64,000 nt of DNA from Slackia exigua ATCC 700122 (GCF_000162875.1 NZ_GG700630.1:1096968-1160967), one strand, 5' to 3'. Shown: positions 19,722 to 29,745, numbered from the stretch's first letter. The notes: generated by a model not told the origin, from the letters alone. Made by a program: numbers and translations.

Positions 19722-20708
19722 CTAGGCACCGAACGCGGCACGGACCTGAACGCCCGATGCCTGCTCGGCTTCTTTCAATGCTTCGAAGGCCGTGCGCTCG
19801 GCCGCGGAAAGCGTGCGGGGAACCGTCACGCGAATCGTGCAGCGCAGAGACCCGCGGGCACCGCCCTTGACGTTCGGGGCGCCCTTGCCGCTCAACTTGA
19901 GCTGGGCTCCATCCTGCGTTCCGGCGGGAACCTTGATGCGGACCTTCGTGCCGTCGGGCGCAGGCACGACCACCGAAGCGCCCAGCGCGGCTTCCGAGAC
20001 CGTGACAGGAACGTCCATCGTCACGTCGGCGCCATCGCGCGCGTACAGCGGGTGCGAGCCTATCTTCGTGGTAATCAGCAGATCCCCTGCGGCACCGCCG
20101 GCTTTTCCCGCTGCGCCCTTGCCGTGCAGGCGGATGCGGCCACCGTCCACGGCTCCTGCAGGAACGCGCACGTCGAGCGTCTCGGACGAACCGTCGGGAG
20201 CCTTTACGCTCACCTTCTTCATGCAGCCGGAAAAGGCCTCGTCGAACGTCACGTTGAGCGTGAGGTTCATGTCGCGTCCGCGTATCGGGCGCGCGGCTCC
20301 CGGTTGCCCGAAGCCGCCGAAGCCCGCGCCGCCGTACGGCGAGCGCCCGCGTCCGCCGAACCCGCCGAAGATATCGTCCAGGTTCCAGTCGGTCCCGAAC
20401 GCCCCCTCGCCGCGGCGCATACTTTCAAGGATGTCTTCCCATCCGCCCATGCCGGCGAACGGATTCTGCCCGCCTGCGCCGTGGGGGATGCGCTGCGCAT
20501 CGGCCGTGCCGTAGCGGTCGTAGACCTTGCGCTTCTTCTCGTCGCTCAGGACCTCGTAAGCTTCGTTGATCTGCTTGAACCGCGTCTCATCGCCGCCCGC
20601 ATCCGGATGATGCGTGCGTGCGAGCTTGCGAAACGCCTTTTTGATCTCGTCTTGCGTGGCGCTGCGCGCAACGCCGAGCGTCTTGTAGTAATCAGGCGTC
20701 TGAGCCAT
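19722..20708 (-). CDS. DnaJ/CbpA-type co-chaperone (type II Hsp40)
   Basis: A 328-aa J-protein that stimulates DnaK's ATPase. The J-domain is residues 1-70, with the essential HPD in [11 protein letters not shown] Gly/Phe-rich linker follows (about 80-150, including [20 protein letters not shown]), then two C-terminal beta-barrel substrate-binding domains (about 165-320). The CxxCxGxG zinc fingers of classical DnaJ are missing, so it is CbpA-like. In the dnaK-grpE-dnaJ-hspR operon it fills the DnaJ1 position. A terminator-like hairpin separates it from grpE. Confidence 0.95.
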   Translation of the reverse strand: MAQTPDYYKTLGVARSATQDEIKKAFRKLARTHHPDAGGDETRFKQINEAYEVLSDEKKRKVYDRYGTADAQRIPHGAGGQNPFAGMGGWEDILESMRRGEGAFGTDWNLDDIFGGFGGRGRSPYGGAGFGGFGQPGAARPIRGRDMNLTLNVTFDEAFSGCMKKVSVKAPDGSSETLDVRVPAGAVDGGRIRLHGKGAAGKAGGAAGDLLITTKIGSHPLYARDGADVTMDVPVTVSEAALGASVVVPAPDGTKVRIKVPAGTQDGAQLKLSGKGAPNVKGGARGSLRCTIRVTVPRTLSAAERTAFEALKEAEQASGVQVRAAFGA

Positions 20709-20749
20709 GACAACGCCACCTCCTTCTCAGTGTTCGGACATGTATTGAA

Positions 20750-20772
20750 AAGCGGGCCCGAACAGCCCGCTT
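20750..20772 (-). terminator. Hairpin between grpE and dnaJ
   Basis: An 8-bp stem AAGCGGGC/GCCCGCTT with a 7-nt loop is followed on the minus strand by TTTTCA. It has the form of an intrinsic terminator after grpE. As the operon clearly continues, it probably attenuates expression of dnaJ-hspR relative to dnaK-grpE. Confidence 0.65.
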
Positions 20773-20781
20773 CCCCTTCGT

Positions 20782-21489
20782 CTACTTGTGCTCCGATGCG
20801 TCCGGCTCGGACTCTCTCTTCGGTCCGCCGCTCGAGATGGCGACCATCGCCGAACGAATGACCTTCGATCCCATGCGATAGCCCTTCTGATACACCTGCG
20901 CCACGGTCTCGTCGGGAACCGACGGGTCGGGCACGGTGGCGACCGCCTGATGAGCAAGCGCGTCGAACGGTTCTCCGACAGGATCGACCGCCTTGAGGCC
21001 GTGCTTCTCCAGAACGCCGGCAAGCTTGGCGCCGATGGCCTTCACGCCGTCGAGCAGGCCGGCCTCGCCGTTCTGCTCGGCATGGGAGACGGCGCGCTCG
21101 AAATCGTCGAGAACGGGAAGCACGTCTTCCATCAGGCGCTCGGTCGCGCGCTTGCGAATCTGGTCGTTCTCTTCGGCGGTGCGTTTGCGGAAGTTGTCCC
21201 AGTCGGCCTGAAGCCTCAGGTACTTGTCGCGCATGGCCGAGGCCTCCGCGCGCGCCTGCGCAACCTCCTGATCGCTCGTCGCGGAAGCCGGCGCCTCGGC
21301 AGGTTCGTCGCCTTCGACCTCGGCGCCATCCTGAACCCAGGCTTCGACCTCGTCGGCGAAGGACGGCTCGGCGGCGGGAGAAGCCTCGTCCCCGGAAGGG
21401 GCGGCCTGTTCGGCCGCCTCGTCTACGGGTTCATCGGTGCCGTCGATGGGAATCTTGCGCGGATCGGAGCTCTTGCCGTCTTCGGTCAT
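20782..21489 (-). CDS. grpE: Nucleotide-exchange factor GrpE
   Basis: A 235-aa protein that releases ADP from DnaK. An acidic, low-complexity N-terminal region (about 1-75) precedes the long dimerisation helix (RAEASAMRDKYLRLQADWDN, about 78-125). The C-terminal beta-wing follows, with the family signature VAQVYQKGYRMGSKVIRSAMV near residue 205. It begins 2 nt after the dnaK stop, so the two are coupled. Confidence 0.97.
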   Translation of the reverse strand: MTEDGKSSDPRKIPIDGTDEPVDEAAEQAAPSGDEASPAAEPSFADEVEAWVQDGAEVEGDEPAEAPASATSDQEVAQARAEASAMRDKYLRLQADWDNFRKRTAEENDQIRKRATERLMEDVLPVLDDFERAVSHAEQNGEAGLLDGVKAIGAKLAGVLEKHGLKAVDPVGEPFDALAHQAVATVPDPSVPDETVAQVYQKGYRMGSKVIRSAMVAISSGGPKRESEPDASEHK

Positions 21490-21491
21490 GG

Positions 21492-23477
<1,986 letters not shown>

Positions 23478-23542
23478 CTAAATAAAACGCCATGGCTGCC
23501 GGCCTGAACGGATTCCGTCGGCCAACCCTTTGGCGCGATGCA

Positions 23543-23571
23543 AATATATTATCTAAGTGTGTCACTGTCAA
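23543..23571 (-). promoter_or_regulatory. Housekeeping promoter of the dnaK operon
   Basis: On the minus strand TTGACA (23566-23571) and TATATT (23543-23548) are separated by exactly 17 bp, a near-consensus sigma-70 type promoter about 140 nt upstream of the dnaK start. The surrounding sequence is markedly AT-rich. Confidence 0.8.
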
Positions 23572-23587
23572 GTTTTCTCACAAGTAA

Positions 23588-23612
23588 TCTGACATGTTAC
23601 TTAACTGTCAGA
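23588..23612. promoter_or_regulatory. Inverted repeat upstream of dnaK promoter (candidate HspR or other operator)
   Basis: TCTGACA (23588-23594) and TGTCAGA (23606-23612) form a perfect 7-bp inverted repeat with 11-nt spacing, just upstream of the dnaK -35 box. It does not match the classical HAIR consensus CTTGAGT-N7-ACTCAAG, so assignment to HspR rests only on location and the hspR gene in the operon. The 341-nt gap between dnaK and the next gene holds nothing else recognisable. Confidence 0.45.
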
Positions 23613-23744
23613 AAAGATGATTTCCTGAGCGTATGCAGCATGGATGCGGAAGAAGGGATTATCGGGAATGCGCACCTGAGCCGGGCATGATACCCTGAAA
23701 CGCACATGAGGCGCGCCTCTTCCCCTTGCTCGAAAGGAGCTGCC

Positions 23745-24641
23745 ATGATCGAACTCGATGACAAGAAGGTCCTCTACGCGTTCTCTTCCGAACTCGCCCC
23801 GGCCCTGACCGTCGAATCGGGCGAAACCGTCCGCATCCGCACGAAGGACTGCTTCGGCAACCAGGTTCGAAGCGAAGCCGACACGCTCGACTCCATCGAT
23901 TGGGATGCCATCAATCCCGCGACCGGACCCGTCTTCGTGAAGGGCGCCAAGGCGGGCGGCGCGTTGAAGGTCTCGATAGAGAACATCGAGCTCGATGCGC
24001 AGACCGCTTCCTGCACGGGAAAGGGCGAGGGCGCCTGCGGCGACCTGTTCGATGCTTGGAGCACGCATTTCTGCAAGGTGGACGGCGATTCGCTCGTCTG
24101 GAACGATGCGGTCTCCTTCCCGCTCAATCCGATGATCGGCGTCATCGGCGTGGCACCCGCGGGCGCTCCCGTCAACTGCGGCACGCCCGGCAGCCACGGC
24201 GGCAACATGGACAACACCGCCATCACGACGGGCGCGACGCTCTATTTCCCCGTCGCCTGCGAAGGCGCGTTGTTCGGATGCGGAGACATGCACGCGGCCA
24301 TGGGCGACGGCGAGGTGAGCGTATCGGGCGCGGAAGTGGCCGGCTTCGCCACCGTCACGCTGACCGCCCTTCCCGAGCTTTCCCTGAAGAATCCGGTGAT
24401 CGAAAACGCGACGCACTTCGGCACCATCGCCTCGGCCGCCACGATGGACGAAGCCGCGGAAATCGCCGTGCACGACATGGTGGAAATCGTCGCCGAGCGT
24501 ACCGACATGTCGAAATCAGACCTGGTCATGCTGTTCTCGCTTGTCGCCGACGTGCAGGTCTGCCAGTTCGTCGATCCCGAGAAGACCATCCGCTTCATGG
24601 TGCCCAAGAGCGTGCTCGACCAGATCGGATTCTCGTTCTAG
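23745..24641 (+). CDS. Acetamidase/formamidase family amidohydrolase
   Basis: A 298-aa protein; the ATG at 23745 follows AAAGGAG by 5 nt. It has the FmdA/AmdA-family core: GTPGSHGGNMDNTAITTGAT, then FPVACEGALFGCGDMHAAMG and DGEVSVSGAEV, which carry the conserved Asp, His and Glu of the metal/active site. Members hydrolyse formamide, acetamide or similar short amides to ammonia and an acid in the cytoplasm. It is short compared with ~400-aa fungal and some bacterial formamidases but typical of the compact bacterial branch. It is divergent from dnaK and convergent with htpG, and appears to be a single-gene unit. Confidence 0.88.
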   Translation: MIELDDKKVLYAFSSELAPALTVESGETVRIRTKDCFGNQVRSEADTLDSIDWDAINPATGPVFVKGAKAGGALKVSIENIELDAQTASCTGKGEGACGDLFDAWSTHFCKVDGDSLVWNDAVSFPLNPMIGVIGVAPAGAPVNCGTPGSHGGNMDNTAITTGATLYFPVACEGALFGCGDMHAAMGDGEVSVSGAEVAGFATVTLTALPELSLKNPVIENATHFGTIASAATMDEAAEIAVHDMVEIVAERTDMSKSDLVMLFSLVADVQVCQFVDPEKTIRFMVPKSVLDQIGFSF

Positions 24642-24670
24642 AAGCTCTGGCGCCCGTCCGCCGGAATCGA

Positions 24671-24705
24671 AACGGCCCGCCTCCCGGCAAGGGAGGCGGG
24701 CCGTT
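24671..24705. terminator. Bidirectional terminator between formamidase gene and htpG
   Basis: A perfect 15-bp stem (AACGGCCCGCCTCCC and its complement) with loop GGCAA lies between the convergent stops. It ends in GTT/AAC with a short T-rich tail on each side. Confidence 0.85.
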
Positions 24706-24715
24706 CTGCATCGCG

Positions 24716-26791
24716 TTATTCGGCTTCCTTCGCAGGCGGTTCCGCGTCGGCGACCATCAATGCGCAGACATCCTCCGCATAGGCCGCCGGATCTTCGATC
24801 GGCAGCCCCTCGACCAGCAGCGCCTGGCCATAGAGCACGTTCGCATACAGACGCACCTTTTCCGCATCGCCCGCTGCCTGGGCGGCCGCAAGCGTCGCGA
24901 ACACTGCGTGATCGGCGTTGAGCTCCAGCACGCGCGAAGCCTTTATCGGCTCTTCGCCCGGCATCCGGTTCTGCGCGAACACTTTCTCCATCTCGAGCGA
25001 TATCGGGCCCTCGGCGGTCACGCAGGCGGGCGCATCGGTCAGGCGCGACGAAACGACCACCTTCGACACGGCGTCGCCGAGCGCGTCTTTCATCGCGGAC
25101 AGGAGGCCGGCGTTGTCCTTCGCGGACTGCTCGGCCGCTTCCTTCTGCTCGTCGCTCGCCAGATCGAGATTCCCGCCCGCCACGTTCGCGAACGGCTTCT
25201 CGGCATAGTCCTGCATGGCTTGGATGCAGAACTCGTCGACCTCGTCGGTGCAGACCAGAACATCGAACCCTTTCGCAAGCACCGACTTCACGACCGGGGT
25301 CTTGACCACGCGATCGATCGAGTCGCCGGCGGCATAGTAGATCGATCCCTGGTCGGCACGCATGCCCTCGACGTATTCATCCAGCGTGACCATTTTCTGC
25401 TGACGGGCCGAATAGAACAGGAGCAGATCGGCGAGCTGGCCCTTCGCCATGCCGTACGAGGTGTAGATTCCCAGCTTGATGCTGCGGCCGAAATCGGCGA
25501 AGAACGCCTCGTAGGTTTCGCGATCCGTATCGCGCATGCCGGCGAGCTCGGATTTGATCTTCTTCTCCACGCGCTTGGCGATGGCATGGAGCTGGCGATC
25601 GTGCTGCAGCGTTTCGCGCGAGATGTTGAGCGTCAGGTCGTCGCTTGCCACGACGCCGCGCACGAAGCCGAAATAATCGGGCAGAAGCTCTTCGCACTTG
25701 TCCATGATCAGGACATTCGAACTATAGAGCGCAAGGCCTTTCTTGAAATCGCGCGCATAGAGGTCGTAGGGCGGACGGCTCGGAACGAACAGCAGCGCAT
25801 CGTAGGTCAGCGCGCCTTCCGCATGCAGGGAAACCGTGCGCAGCGGATCGGCGAAGTCGTGGAAGTCCGCCTTGTAGAATTCGGCGTATTCCTCGTCGGT
25901 CACGTCGGAGCGCTTGCGCTTCCAGATCGGCACCATGGAATTCATGGTCTCGAGCTCCGTGTACTGCTCGTATTCCGTCTTGTAGTCGTCGCCGGCATCT
26001 TCGGGCTTCGGCAGCGGGCGCGACTTGGAGACTTCCATGCGGATGGGATAGCGCACGTAGTTGCTGTATTTCTTGATGAGGTCCTTGAGCGCGTACTGGC
26101 TTAGGAAGGAATCGTAATCGGCCTCGTCGGTGGAGGGCTTGAGCGTCAGGATGACGTCGGTGCCATGGCCTGCGCGCTCGGCAGGGGATACCGTATAGCC
26201 CTCGACGCCGTTGGATTCCCAGGCGAAGGCCTCGTCGGATCCGTACGCCTTCGACACGACGCGCACGTGGTCGGCCACCATGAAGGCCGAGTAGAACCCG
26301 ACGCCGAACTGCCCGATGATATCGATCGCGTCGGCCGGCGCGGAAGCTTCCGCCGTCGCGCCTTCAGACGCCTCGGGCGCGGAGGCTCCGTCGGCGACGG
26401 TTTCGTCGTCAGCGGCGGTTTCGTCGTCAGCGGCGGTTCCGGCGCCGTCCGCAGCGTCGCCTGTGCCCTTCGACTTGGGATTCTCGGTCTTGAATTCAAG
26501 GCTCCCGGAATGCGCGATGGTGCCCAGGTTGCGATCGAGCTCTTCGGACGTCATGCCGATGCCCGAGTCGGAGACGGTGATCGTGCGGGCATCCTTGTCG
26601 AAGGACACGAGAATGCCCAGTTCATCGGCCGCCAACTGAATATCGGAATCGGTCAGGCTCCTGAAGTAGAGCTTATCGACCGCGTCGGAGGCGTTGGAGA
26701 TGAGCTCGCGCAAGAAGATCTCGCGGTTCGTATAGATCGAGTTGATCATCAGATCGAGGAGCTTCTTGCTCTCTGTCTTGAATTTGCGCAT
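24716..26791 (-). CDS. htpG: Hsp90 chaperone HtpG
   Basis: A 691-aa ATP-dependent chaperone. The N-terminal ATPase motifs are LRELISNASDAVDKL, DSGIGM and IGQFGVGFYSAF (residues about 28-170). The middle domain carries NVLIMDKCEELLPDY and RGVVASDDLTLNISRE, and a C-terminal dimerisation domain follows. Between EFK (about 101) and IGQFG (about 159) lies an Ala/Asp/Glu/Thr-rich insert about 44 residues longer than in E. coli HtpG, at the ATP lid. The insert includes a tandem 18-bp duplication (26401-26436). The gene has its own promoter and a CIRCE operator, so it is probably repressed by HrcA, unlike the HspR-type dnaK operon nearby. Confidence 0.98.
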   Translation of the reverse strand: MRKFKTESKKLLDLMINSIYTNREIFLRELISNASDAVDKLYFRSLTDSDIQLAADELGILVSFDKDARTITVSDSGIGMTSEELDRNLGTIAHSGSLEFKTENPKSKGTGDAADGAGTAADDETAADDETVADGASAPEASEGATAEASAPADAIDIIGQFGVGFYSAFMVADHVRVVSKAYGSDEAFAWESNGVEGYTVSPAERAGHGTDVILTLKPSTDEADYDSFLSQYALKDLIKKYSNYVRYPIRMEVSKSRPLPKPEDAGDDYKTEYEQYTELETMNSMVPIWKRKRSDVTDEEYAEFYKADFHDFADPLRTVSLHAEGALTYDALLFVPSRPPYDLYARDFKKGLALYSSNVLIMDKCEELLPDYFGFVRGVVASDDLTLNISRETLQHDRQLHAIAKRVEKKIKSELAGMRDTDRETYEAFFADFGRSIKLGIYTSYGMAKGQLADLLLFYSARQQKMVTLDEYVEGMRADQGSIYYAAGDSIDRVVKTPVVKSVLAKGFDVLVCTDEVDEFCIQAMQDYAEKPFANVAGGNLDLASDEQKEAAEQSAKDNAGLLSAMKDALGDAVSKVVVSSRLTDAPACVTAEGPISLEMEKVFAQNRMPGEEPIKASRVLELNADHAVFATLAAAQAAGDAEKVRLYANVLYGQALLVEGLPIEDPAAYAEDVCALMVADAEPPAKEAE

Positions 26792-26821
26792 GGAGAAACG
26801 ACCTTTCGCGTGACATACCGT

Positions 26822-26848
26822 TTGGCACTCTTACCCCTTGAGTGCCAA
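26822..26848. promoter_or_regulatory. CIRCE operator (HrcA site) of htpG
   Basis: TTGGCACTC (26822-26830), a 9-bp spacer and GAGTGCCAA (26840-26848) form a perfect inverted repeat, extended by one more T/A pair outside. It matches the CIRCE consensus TTAGCACTC-N9-GAGTGCTAA with one compensated change per arm. It overlaps the expected transcription start of htpG. HrcA itself is not encoded in this window. Confidence 0.93.
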
Positions 26849-26853
26849 ATCAG

Positions 26854-26881
26854 ATTGTAGCCCCGCGATTCCCCGCGTCAA
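26854..26881 (-). promoter_or_regulatory. htpG promoter
   Basis: On the minus strand TTGACG (26876-26881) and TACAAT (26854-26859) are separated by 16 bp, immediately upstream of the CIRCE operator. HrcA bound there would block initiation. Confidence 0.8.
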
Positions 26882-26978
26882 GAAACGTCGCCGAATCGCA
26901 ACCTTGCCGCATCGGAAGGAACGGGCGCCAGTCGGCAGAGGGATGCCGCAGGACATGGCAGAAGGCGACGCGGCGCTT

Positions 26979-27062
26979 CGGTTCTGGAGATGCCTGGTTT
27001 GAACCTGAAGGAGCTTTCCGGCAATTCCTCCAACCCCCCCCAATTCTTGCATTCCGAATCAA
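26979..27062 (+). pseudogene. Relic of a DUF4143-type AAA ATPase gene
   Basis: About 84 bp, readable as VLEMPGLNLKELSGNSSN then PPQFLHSES, align closely with the intact ATPase gene at about 36979-37069 (ILEMPGLSLRELSSNSSD then PHPYIPKM). This includes long identical DNA runs such as TTCTGGAGATGCC and GCAATTCCTCC. Nothing before or after matches convincingly, so it is an isolated decayed fragment lying between the htpG promoter and the end of mazG. Confidence 0.75.
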
Positions 27063-27083
27063 GGGGCGCGACGCCGGATCTCT

Positions 27084-27926
27084 CTACGCGTCCGACTCCT
27101 GCGCGTCGGTCCGTGGCTTCCCGGCCTTCGATTCATCGGCCTTCGCCGATCGCCACAGCTCTTCGAGCTCGGCGGCATCGCGCCCTTCCAGCGCATCGGA
27201 GCCGCCGGCTTCCGCTTCCATATGAGCCCATCGCGCGCGGAACTTCGCGTTCGACGCGCGCAGCGCGCTTTCGGCATCGATGCCGCGCCACCGCGCGACG
27301 TTCACGAGCGCGAACAGGATGTCGCCGAACTCGAGCGCGGCCTCCTCGGGAGTCGCCGCCGCCTTGAATTCCGCGACCTCTTCGGCGACTTTATCCCATA
27401 CACCCTGCTCATTGGACCATTCGAACCCGACGGCCGCCGCCTTGCGCGAAATCTTCTGCGTCTGCAGCAGCGCCGGAAGGTTCTTGGGCACCGCGTCCAG
27501 CAGCCCGTCGGACGCCCGCGCGGCCGCACGTTCGGAAAGCTTCACCTGCGCCCAGATCGCCTCGACATCGGCCGCCGTCCCGGCATGCGCGCCGCCGAAT
27601 ACGTGCGGATGGCGGCGAACGAGCTTGTCGTCAAGGTCTTTGCATACGTCATCGATGGAAAAGGAGCCCTCTTCCTCGGCCATGCGGCTCTGCAGGAGAA
27701 TCTGCATCAGCACGTCGCCGAGCTCTTCGCGCATGTGGTCGACGTCGCCCGCTTCGATCGCGTCGACGGCCTCGTACGCTTCCTCGACCATGTTCGCCGC
27801 GATGCTCTCGTGCGTCTGCGCGCTGTCCCAAGGGCACCCCGTTTCAGGATCGCGAAGCGCGGCGATGGTTTCAACGAGCGTGTCGAACGCGGGATGGATC
27901 GAAGCGTGTGGATGAGATTCGGTCAT
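27084..27926 (-). CDS. mazG: Nucleoside triphosphate pyrophosphohydrolase MazG
   Basis: A 280-aa enzyme that hydrolyses (d)NTPs to NMP plus PPi, often removing damaged nucleotides. The N-terminal MazG domain reads LRDPETGCPWDSAQTHESI, then the metal-binding EEAYEAVDAIE and EELGDVLMQILLQSR (residues about 25-95). A second, related domain follows at about 165-245 (EEVAEFKAAATPEEAALEFGD). The C-terminus ends in a charged tail. It is 18 nt downstream of a ferredoxin gene on the same strand, probably sharing its message. Confidence 0.95.
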   Translation of the reverse strand: MTESHPHASIHPAFDTLVETIAALRDPETGCPWDSAQTHESIAANMVEEAYEAVDAIEAGDVDHMREELGDVLMQILLQSRMAEEEGSFSIDDVCKDLDDKLVRRHPHVFGGAHAGTAADVEAIWAQVKLSERAAARASDGLLDAVPKNLPALLQTQKISRKAAAVGFEWSNEQGVWDKVAEEVAEFKAAATPEEAALEFGDILFALVNVARWRGIDAESALRASNAKFRARWAHMEAEAGGSDALEGRDAAELEELWRSAKADESKAGKPRTDAQESDA

Positions 27927-27944
27927 GGGAGTCCTCGGCGAACG

Positions 27945-28133
27945 TCAGTCCTCGACGATCTCCGTGATGACGCCCATCGGGCATTCCTCGACGCAGTCGC
28001 CGCACGCGATGCACGCCTCTTCGTTCTCGATCGTGACGACGCCGCCTTCGATGGCGAGGACGTCCTGCGGGCATTCGTCCACGCAGATGCCGCAACCGAT
28101 GCATTCATCGATTTCAAATACAGGATGAGACAT
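27945..28133 (-). CDS. 2[4Fe-4S] ferredoxin
   Basis: A 62-aa electron carrier. The ATG at 28133 has AAGGAG 6 nt upstream; an upstream extension to 28235 adds non-conserved sequence. Two clusters of cysteines, CIGCGICVDEC and CIACGDCVEEC, each followed by Pro, ligate two [4Fe-4S] clusters in the clostridial-type fold. An acidic surface suits partners such as hydrogenases or oxidoreductases. It precedes mazG. Confidence 0.96.
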   Translation of the reverse strand: MSHPVFEIDECIGCGICVDECPQDVLAIEGGVVTIENEEACIACGDCVEECPMGVITEIVED

Positions 28134-28284
28134 GATGAGCTCCTTACCCCCTTGGTAGAACATGCAGGCCGCGCACCCAGATACGCAAGGGGCGAAACGG
28201 CAAGTGCAAGATACCATGGGGCACGGCATTTGCAACCTCTGTTGCGAAATTGACCCCGAACGGCATGCGTGCGTCAGAAGGCCG

Positions 28285-28734
28285 TCAACCGAGCCTCGAC
28301 CTGAGCCGCTTGAGCAGCGCCCAGTCGCGCTGCTTCAGCCGATCCGAGGCCAGATCGTCGGAAAACGAAGCGAAGGCCGCGACGGGCCGACCGAGCAGCG
28401 ATCCTTCCGCATCGAGCCTGACCTGGCTGCGGTAGGCCTCTTCCAAAAGGCGCGCCGCCTGCTCGTCGAGCACGACGAGAGCCACCGGATCGAGCGCTTC
28501 CACGAGCCTGAACGCCTCCGCCGCGGAAAATCCGCCTACGGAAACGAACGATGCGGCGTCGTATCCGATCCGCGGAGCGGACGCACGGATCGCTGATTTC
28601 GCGGCATCGGAAGGCGTTTCCCATGAAAGCGCACACAGGTAGGCGTCCGGGTCGCCCTCGATGGCCGCCGCGTAGGGCGCCAGGTCGCGATCACGCGCAC
28701 GGGAAAACGTATTACTTTTGAGAGGTTTTTTCAC
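28285..28734 (-). CDS. Uncharacterised protein, 149 aa
   Basis: The start is taken as GTG at 28734, with AAGGA 7 nt upstream. The frame continues to 28959 only by overlapping the divergent 84-aa gene. The protein is soluble and alpha/beta-like with no signal peptide. Notable segments are DAYLCALSWETPSDAAKSAI, SVGGFSAAEAFRLVEALDP and VALVVLDEQAARLLEEAYR. I do not recognise the family. It is divergent from the hydrogenase-maturation operon, with 78 AT-rich nt between. Confidence 0.7.
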   Translation of the reverse strand: MKKPLKSNTFSRARDRDLAPYAAAIEGDPDAYLCALSWETPSDAAKSAIRASAPRIGYDAASFVSVGGFSAAEAFRLVEALDPVALVVLDEQAARLLEEAYRSQVRLDAEGSLLGRPVAAFASFSDDLASDRLKQRDWALLKRLRSRLG

Positions 28735-28812
28735 TCCGTTTTTCCTTTTATCACGTTCATCTGCTAGTTCAAGGAGCACAATAGCACCATCCGACAACCA
28801 AAGGAGGCAGCC

Positions 28813-29067
28813 ATGTGCACCAACGGAGTCAACACCGGCCAGTTCGAGCAGATGATCGAGCAGATCGACGACCATCTGAAGCTTGAGCGCCGCTGGACCC
28901 ATAACCTCGGCCACACCGCCGGCGACGCCGGCTTTGCGACCGTATCCGAAAAGCTGCATGAAGCCATGTCCATGATCGACGACGTGCGCGCGCTCCTCGA
29001 CGAAGCGAAGGATGCCCTCGAAGACGACGCGAGCACCGCAACCGGCGTGACCGTCGAACTGGTGTAG
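28813..29067 (+). CDS. Small helical protein heading the nikR-hyp operon
   Basis: An 84-aa soluble protein with AAAGGAGG 7 nt before its ATG. It is predicted mostly helical and acidic (FEQMIEQIDDHLKLERRW, then EKLHEAMSMIDDVRALLDEA). There is one Cys at position 3 and two His (NLGH, KLHEA), with no recognised domain. Its stop is 2 nt before the nikR ATG, so it is co-translated with the nickel/hydrogenase genes and probably serves the same process. The specific role is unknown. Confidence 0.85.
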   Translation: MCTNGVNTGQFEQMIEQIDDHLKLERRWTHNLGHTAGDAGFATVSEKLHEAMSMIDDVRALLDEAKDALEDDASTATGVTVELV

Positions 29068-29069
29068 GC

Positions 29070-29705
29070 ATGGGGCGCGACTTGATGAGGTTCTCGGTCG
29101 CGATGCCCGAGGACCTTCTGGTCGAATTCGATAAGCTCGTCGCCACGCGCGGGCTCGCGAAGAACCGCAGCGAAGTGGTGCGCGACCTCGTGCGCGAAGC
29201 CCTTGCCGGCCAGGCGAGCGGCGAGCCCGGCGAAGAGGTCATGGGCACGCTGACGATCGTCTTCAACCATCACGCGAGCGACGTGCGCGAGAAGCTCGAT
29301 TCCATCCAGCACGACTGCCTCGACCAGATCATCACGAGCGTGCATGTGCATATCGACCATGAGCTCTGCATGGAGGTCGTGATCCTGCGCGGCGAAACCG
29401 ATGTGATCCAGGCCATATCCAACCTGATCCTCGGCACGAAGGGCGTCCTGCACGGCAACCTGGCCATCACCGCCACGGGCCGGAATCTCCTCGGCCTCGA
29501 CAGCGACGCGACGCATGGGCGCGATCACGTCCATGCGCACGACGATGCAGCCGACCACGACGAAGACGCCTTCCCCGCGCGCGGGTTCGAGCGCGGGAAC
29601 TTCAATGCCGCAGGCTACGGAGCAATCGCATCCGAACAGGAATTCGCGGGGAACCTGCAACGCCCGCACCCGCGCGTCCGCGTGCACGGGTCCGCACGCA
29701 AGTAA
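29070..29705 (+). CDS. nikR: Nickel-responsive regulator NikR with extra His-rich tail
   Basis: A 211-aa ribbon-helix-helix regulator. The DNA-binding part is residues 1-50 (MRFSVAMPEDLLVEFDKLVA). The ACT-like metal domain (about 58-135) has the NikR nickel ligands: His in SIQHDCLDQ, His-x-His in SVHVHIDHE and Cys in LCMEVV. Usual NikR proteins end near residue 135-145. This one continues about 70 residues with a His/Asp-rich stretch (HGRDHVHAHDDAADHDE) and a basic end. It sits in the hyp operon, so it likely adjusts nickel-linked gene expression, including its own. Confidence 0.93.
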   Translation: MGRDLMRFSVAMPEDLLVEFDKLVATRGLAKNRSEVVRDLVREALAGQASGEPGEEVMGTLTIVFNHHASDVREKLDSIQHDCLDQIITSVHVHIDHELCMEVVILRGETDVIQAISNLILGTKGVLHGNLAITATGRNLLGLDSDATHGRDHVHAHDDAADHDEDAFPARGFERGNFNAAGYGAIASEQEFAGNLQRPHPRVRVHGSARK

Positions 29706-29745
29706 CGCATGGAGAGGGCCACGACCGGGCCTTCAAAGGGGGATT

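Noticed and set aside
28134-28235. Cys-rich N-terminal extension of the ferredoxin
   Set aside because: The extra cysteines (MPCPMVSCTCRFAPC) look suggestive but the ATG at 28133 has AAGGAG at ideal spacing and gives the standard 62-aa ferredoxin.
28735-28959. Upstream extension of the 149-aa unknown gene
   Set aside because: It overlaps the divergent 84-aa gene with a strong ribosome site; a GTG with ribosome site at 28734 is sufficient.
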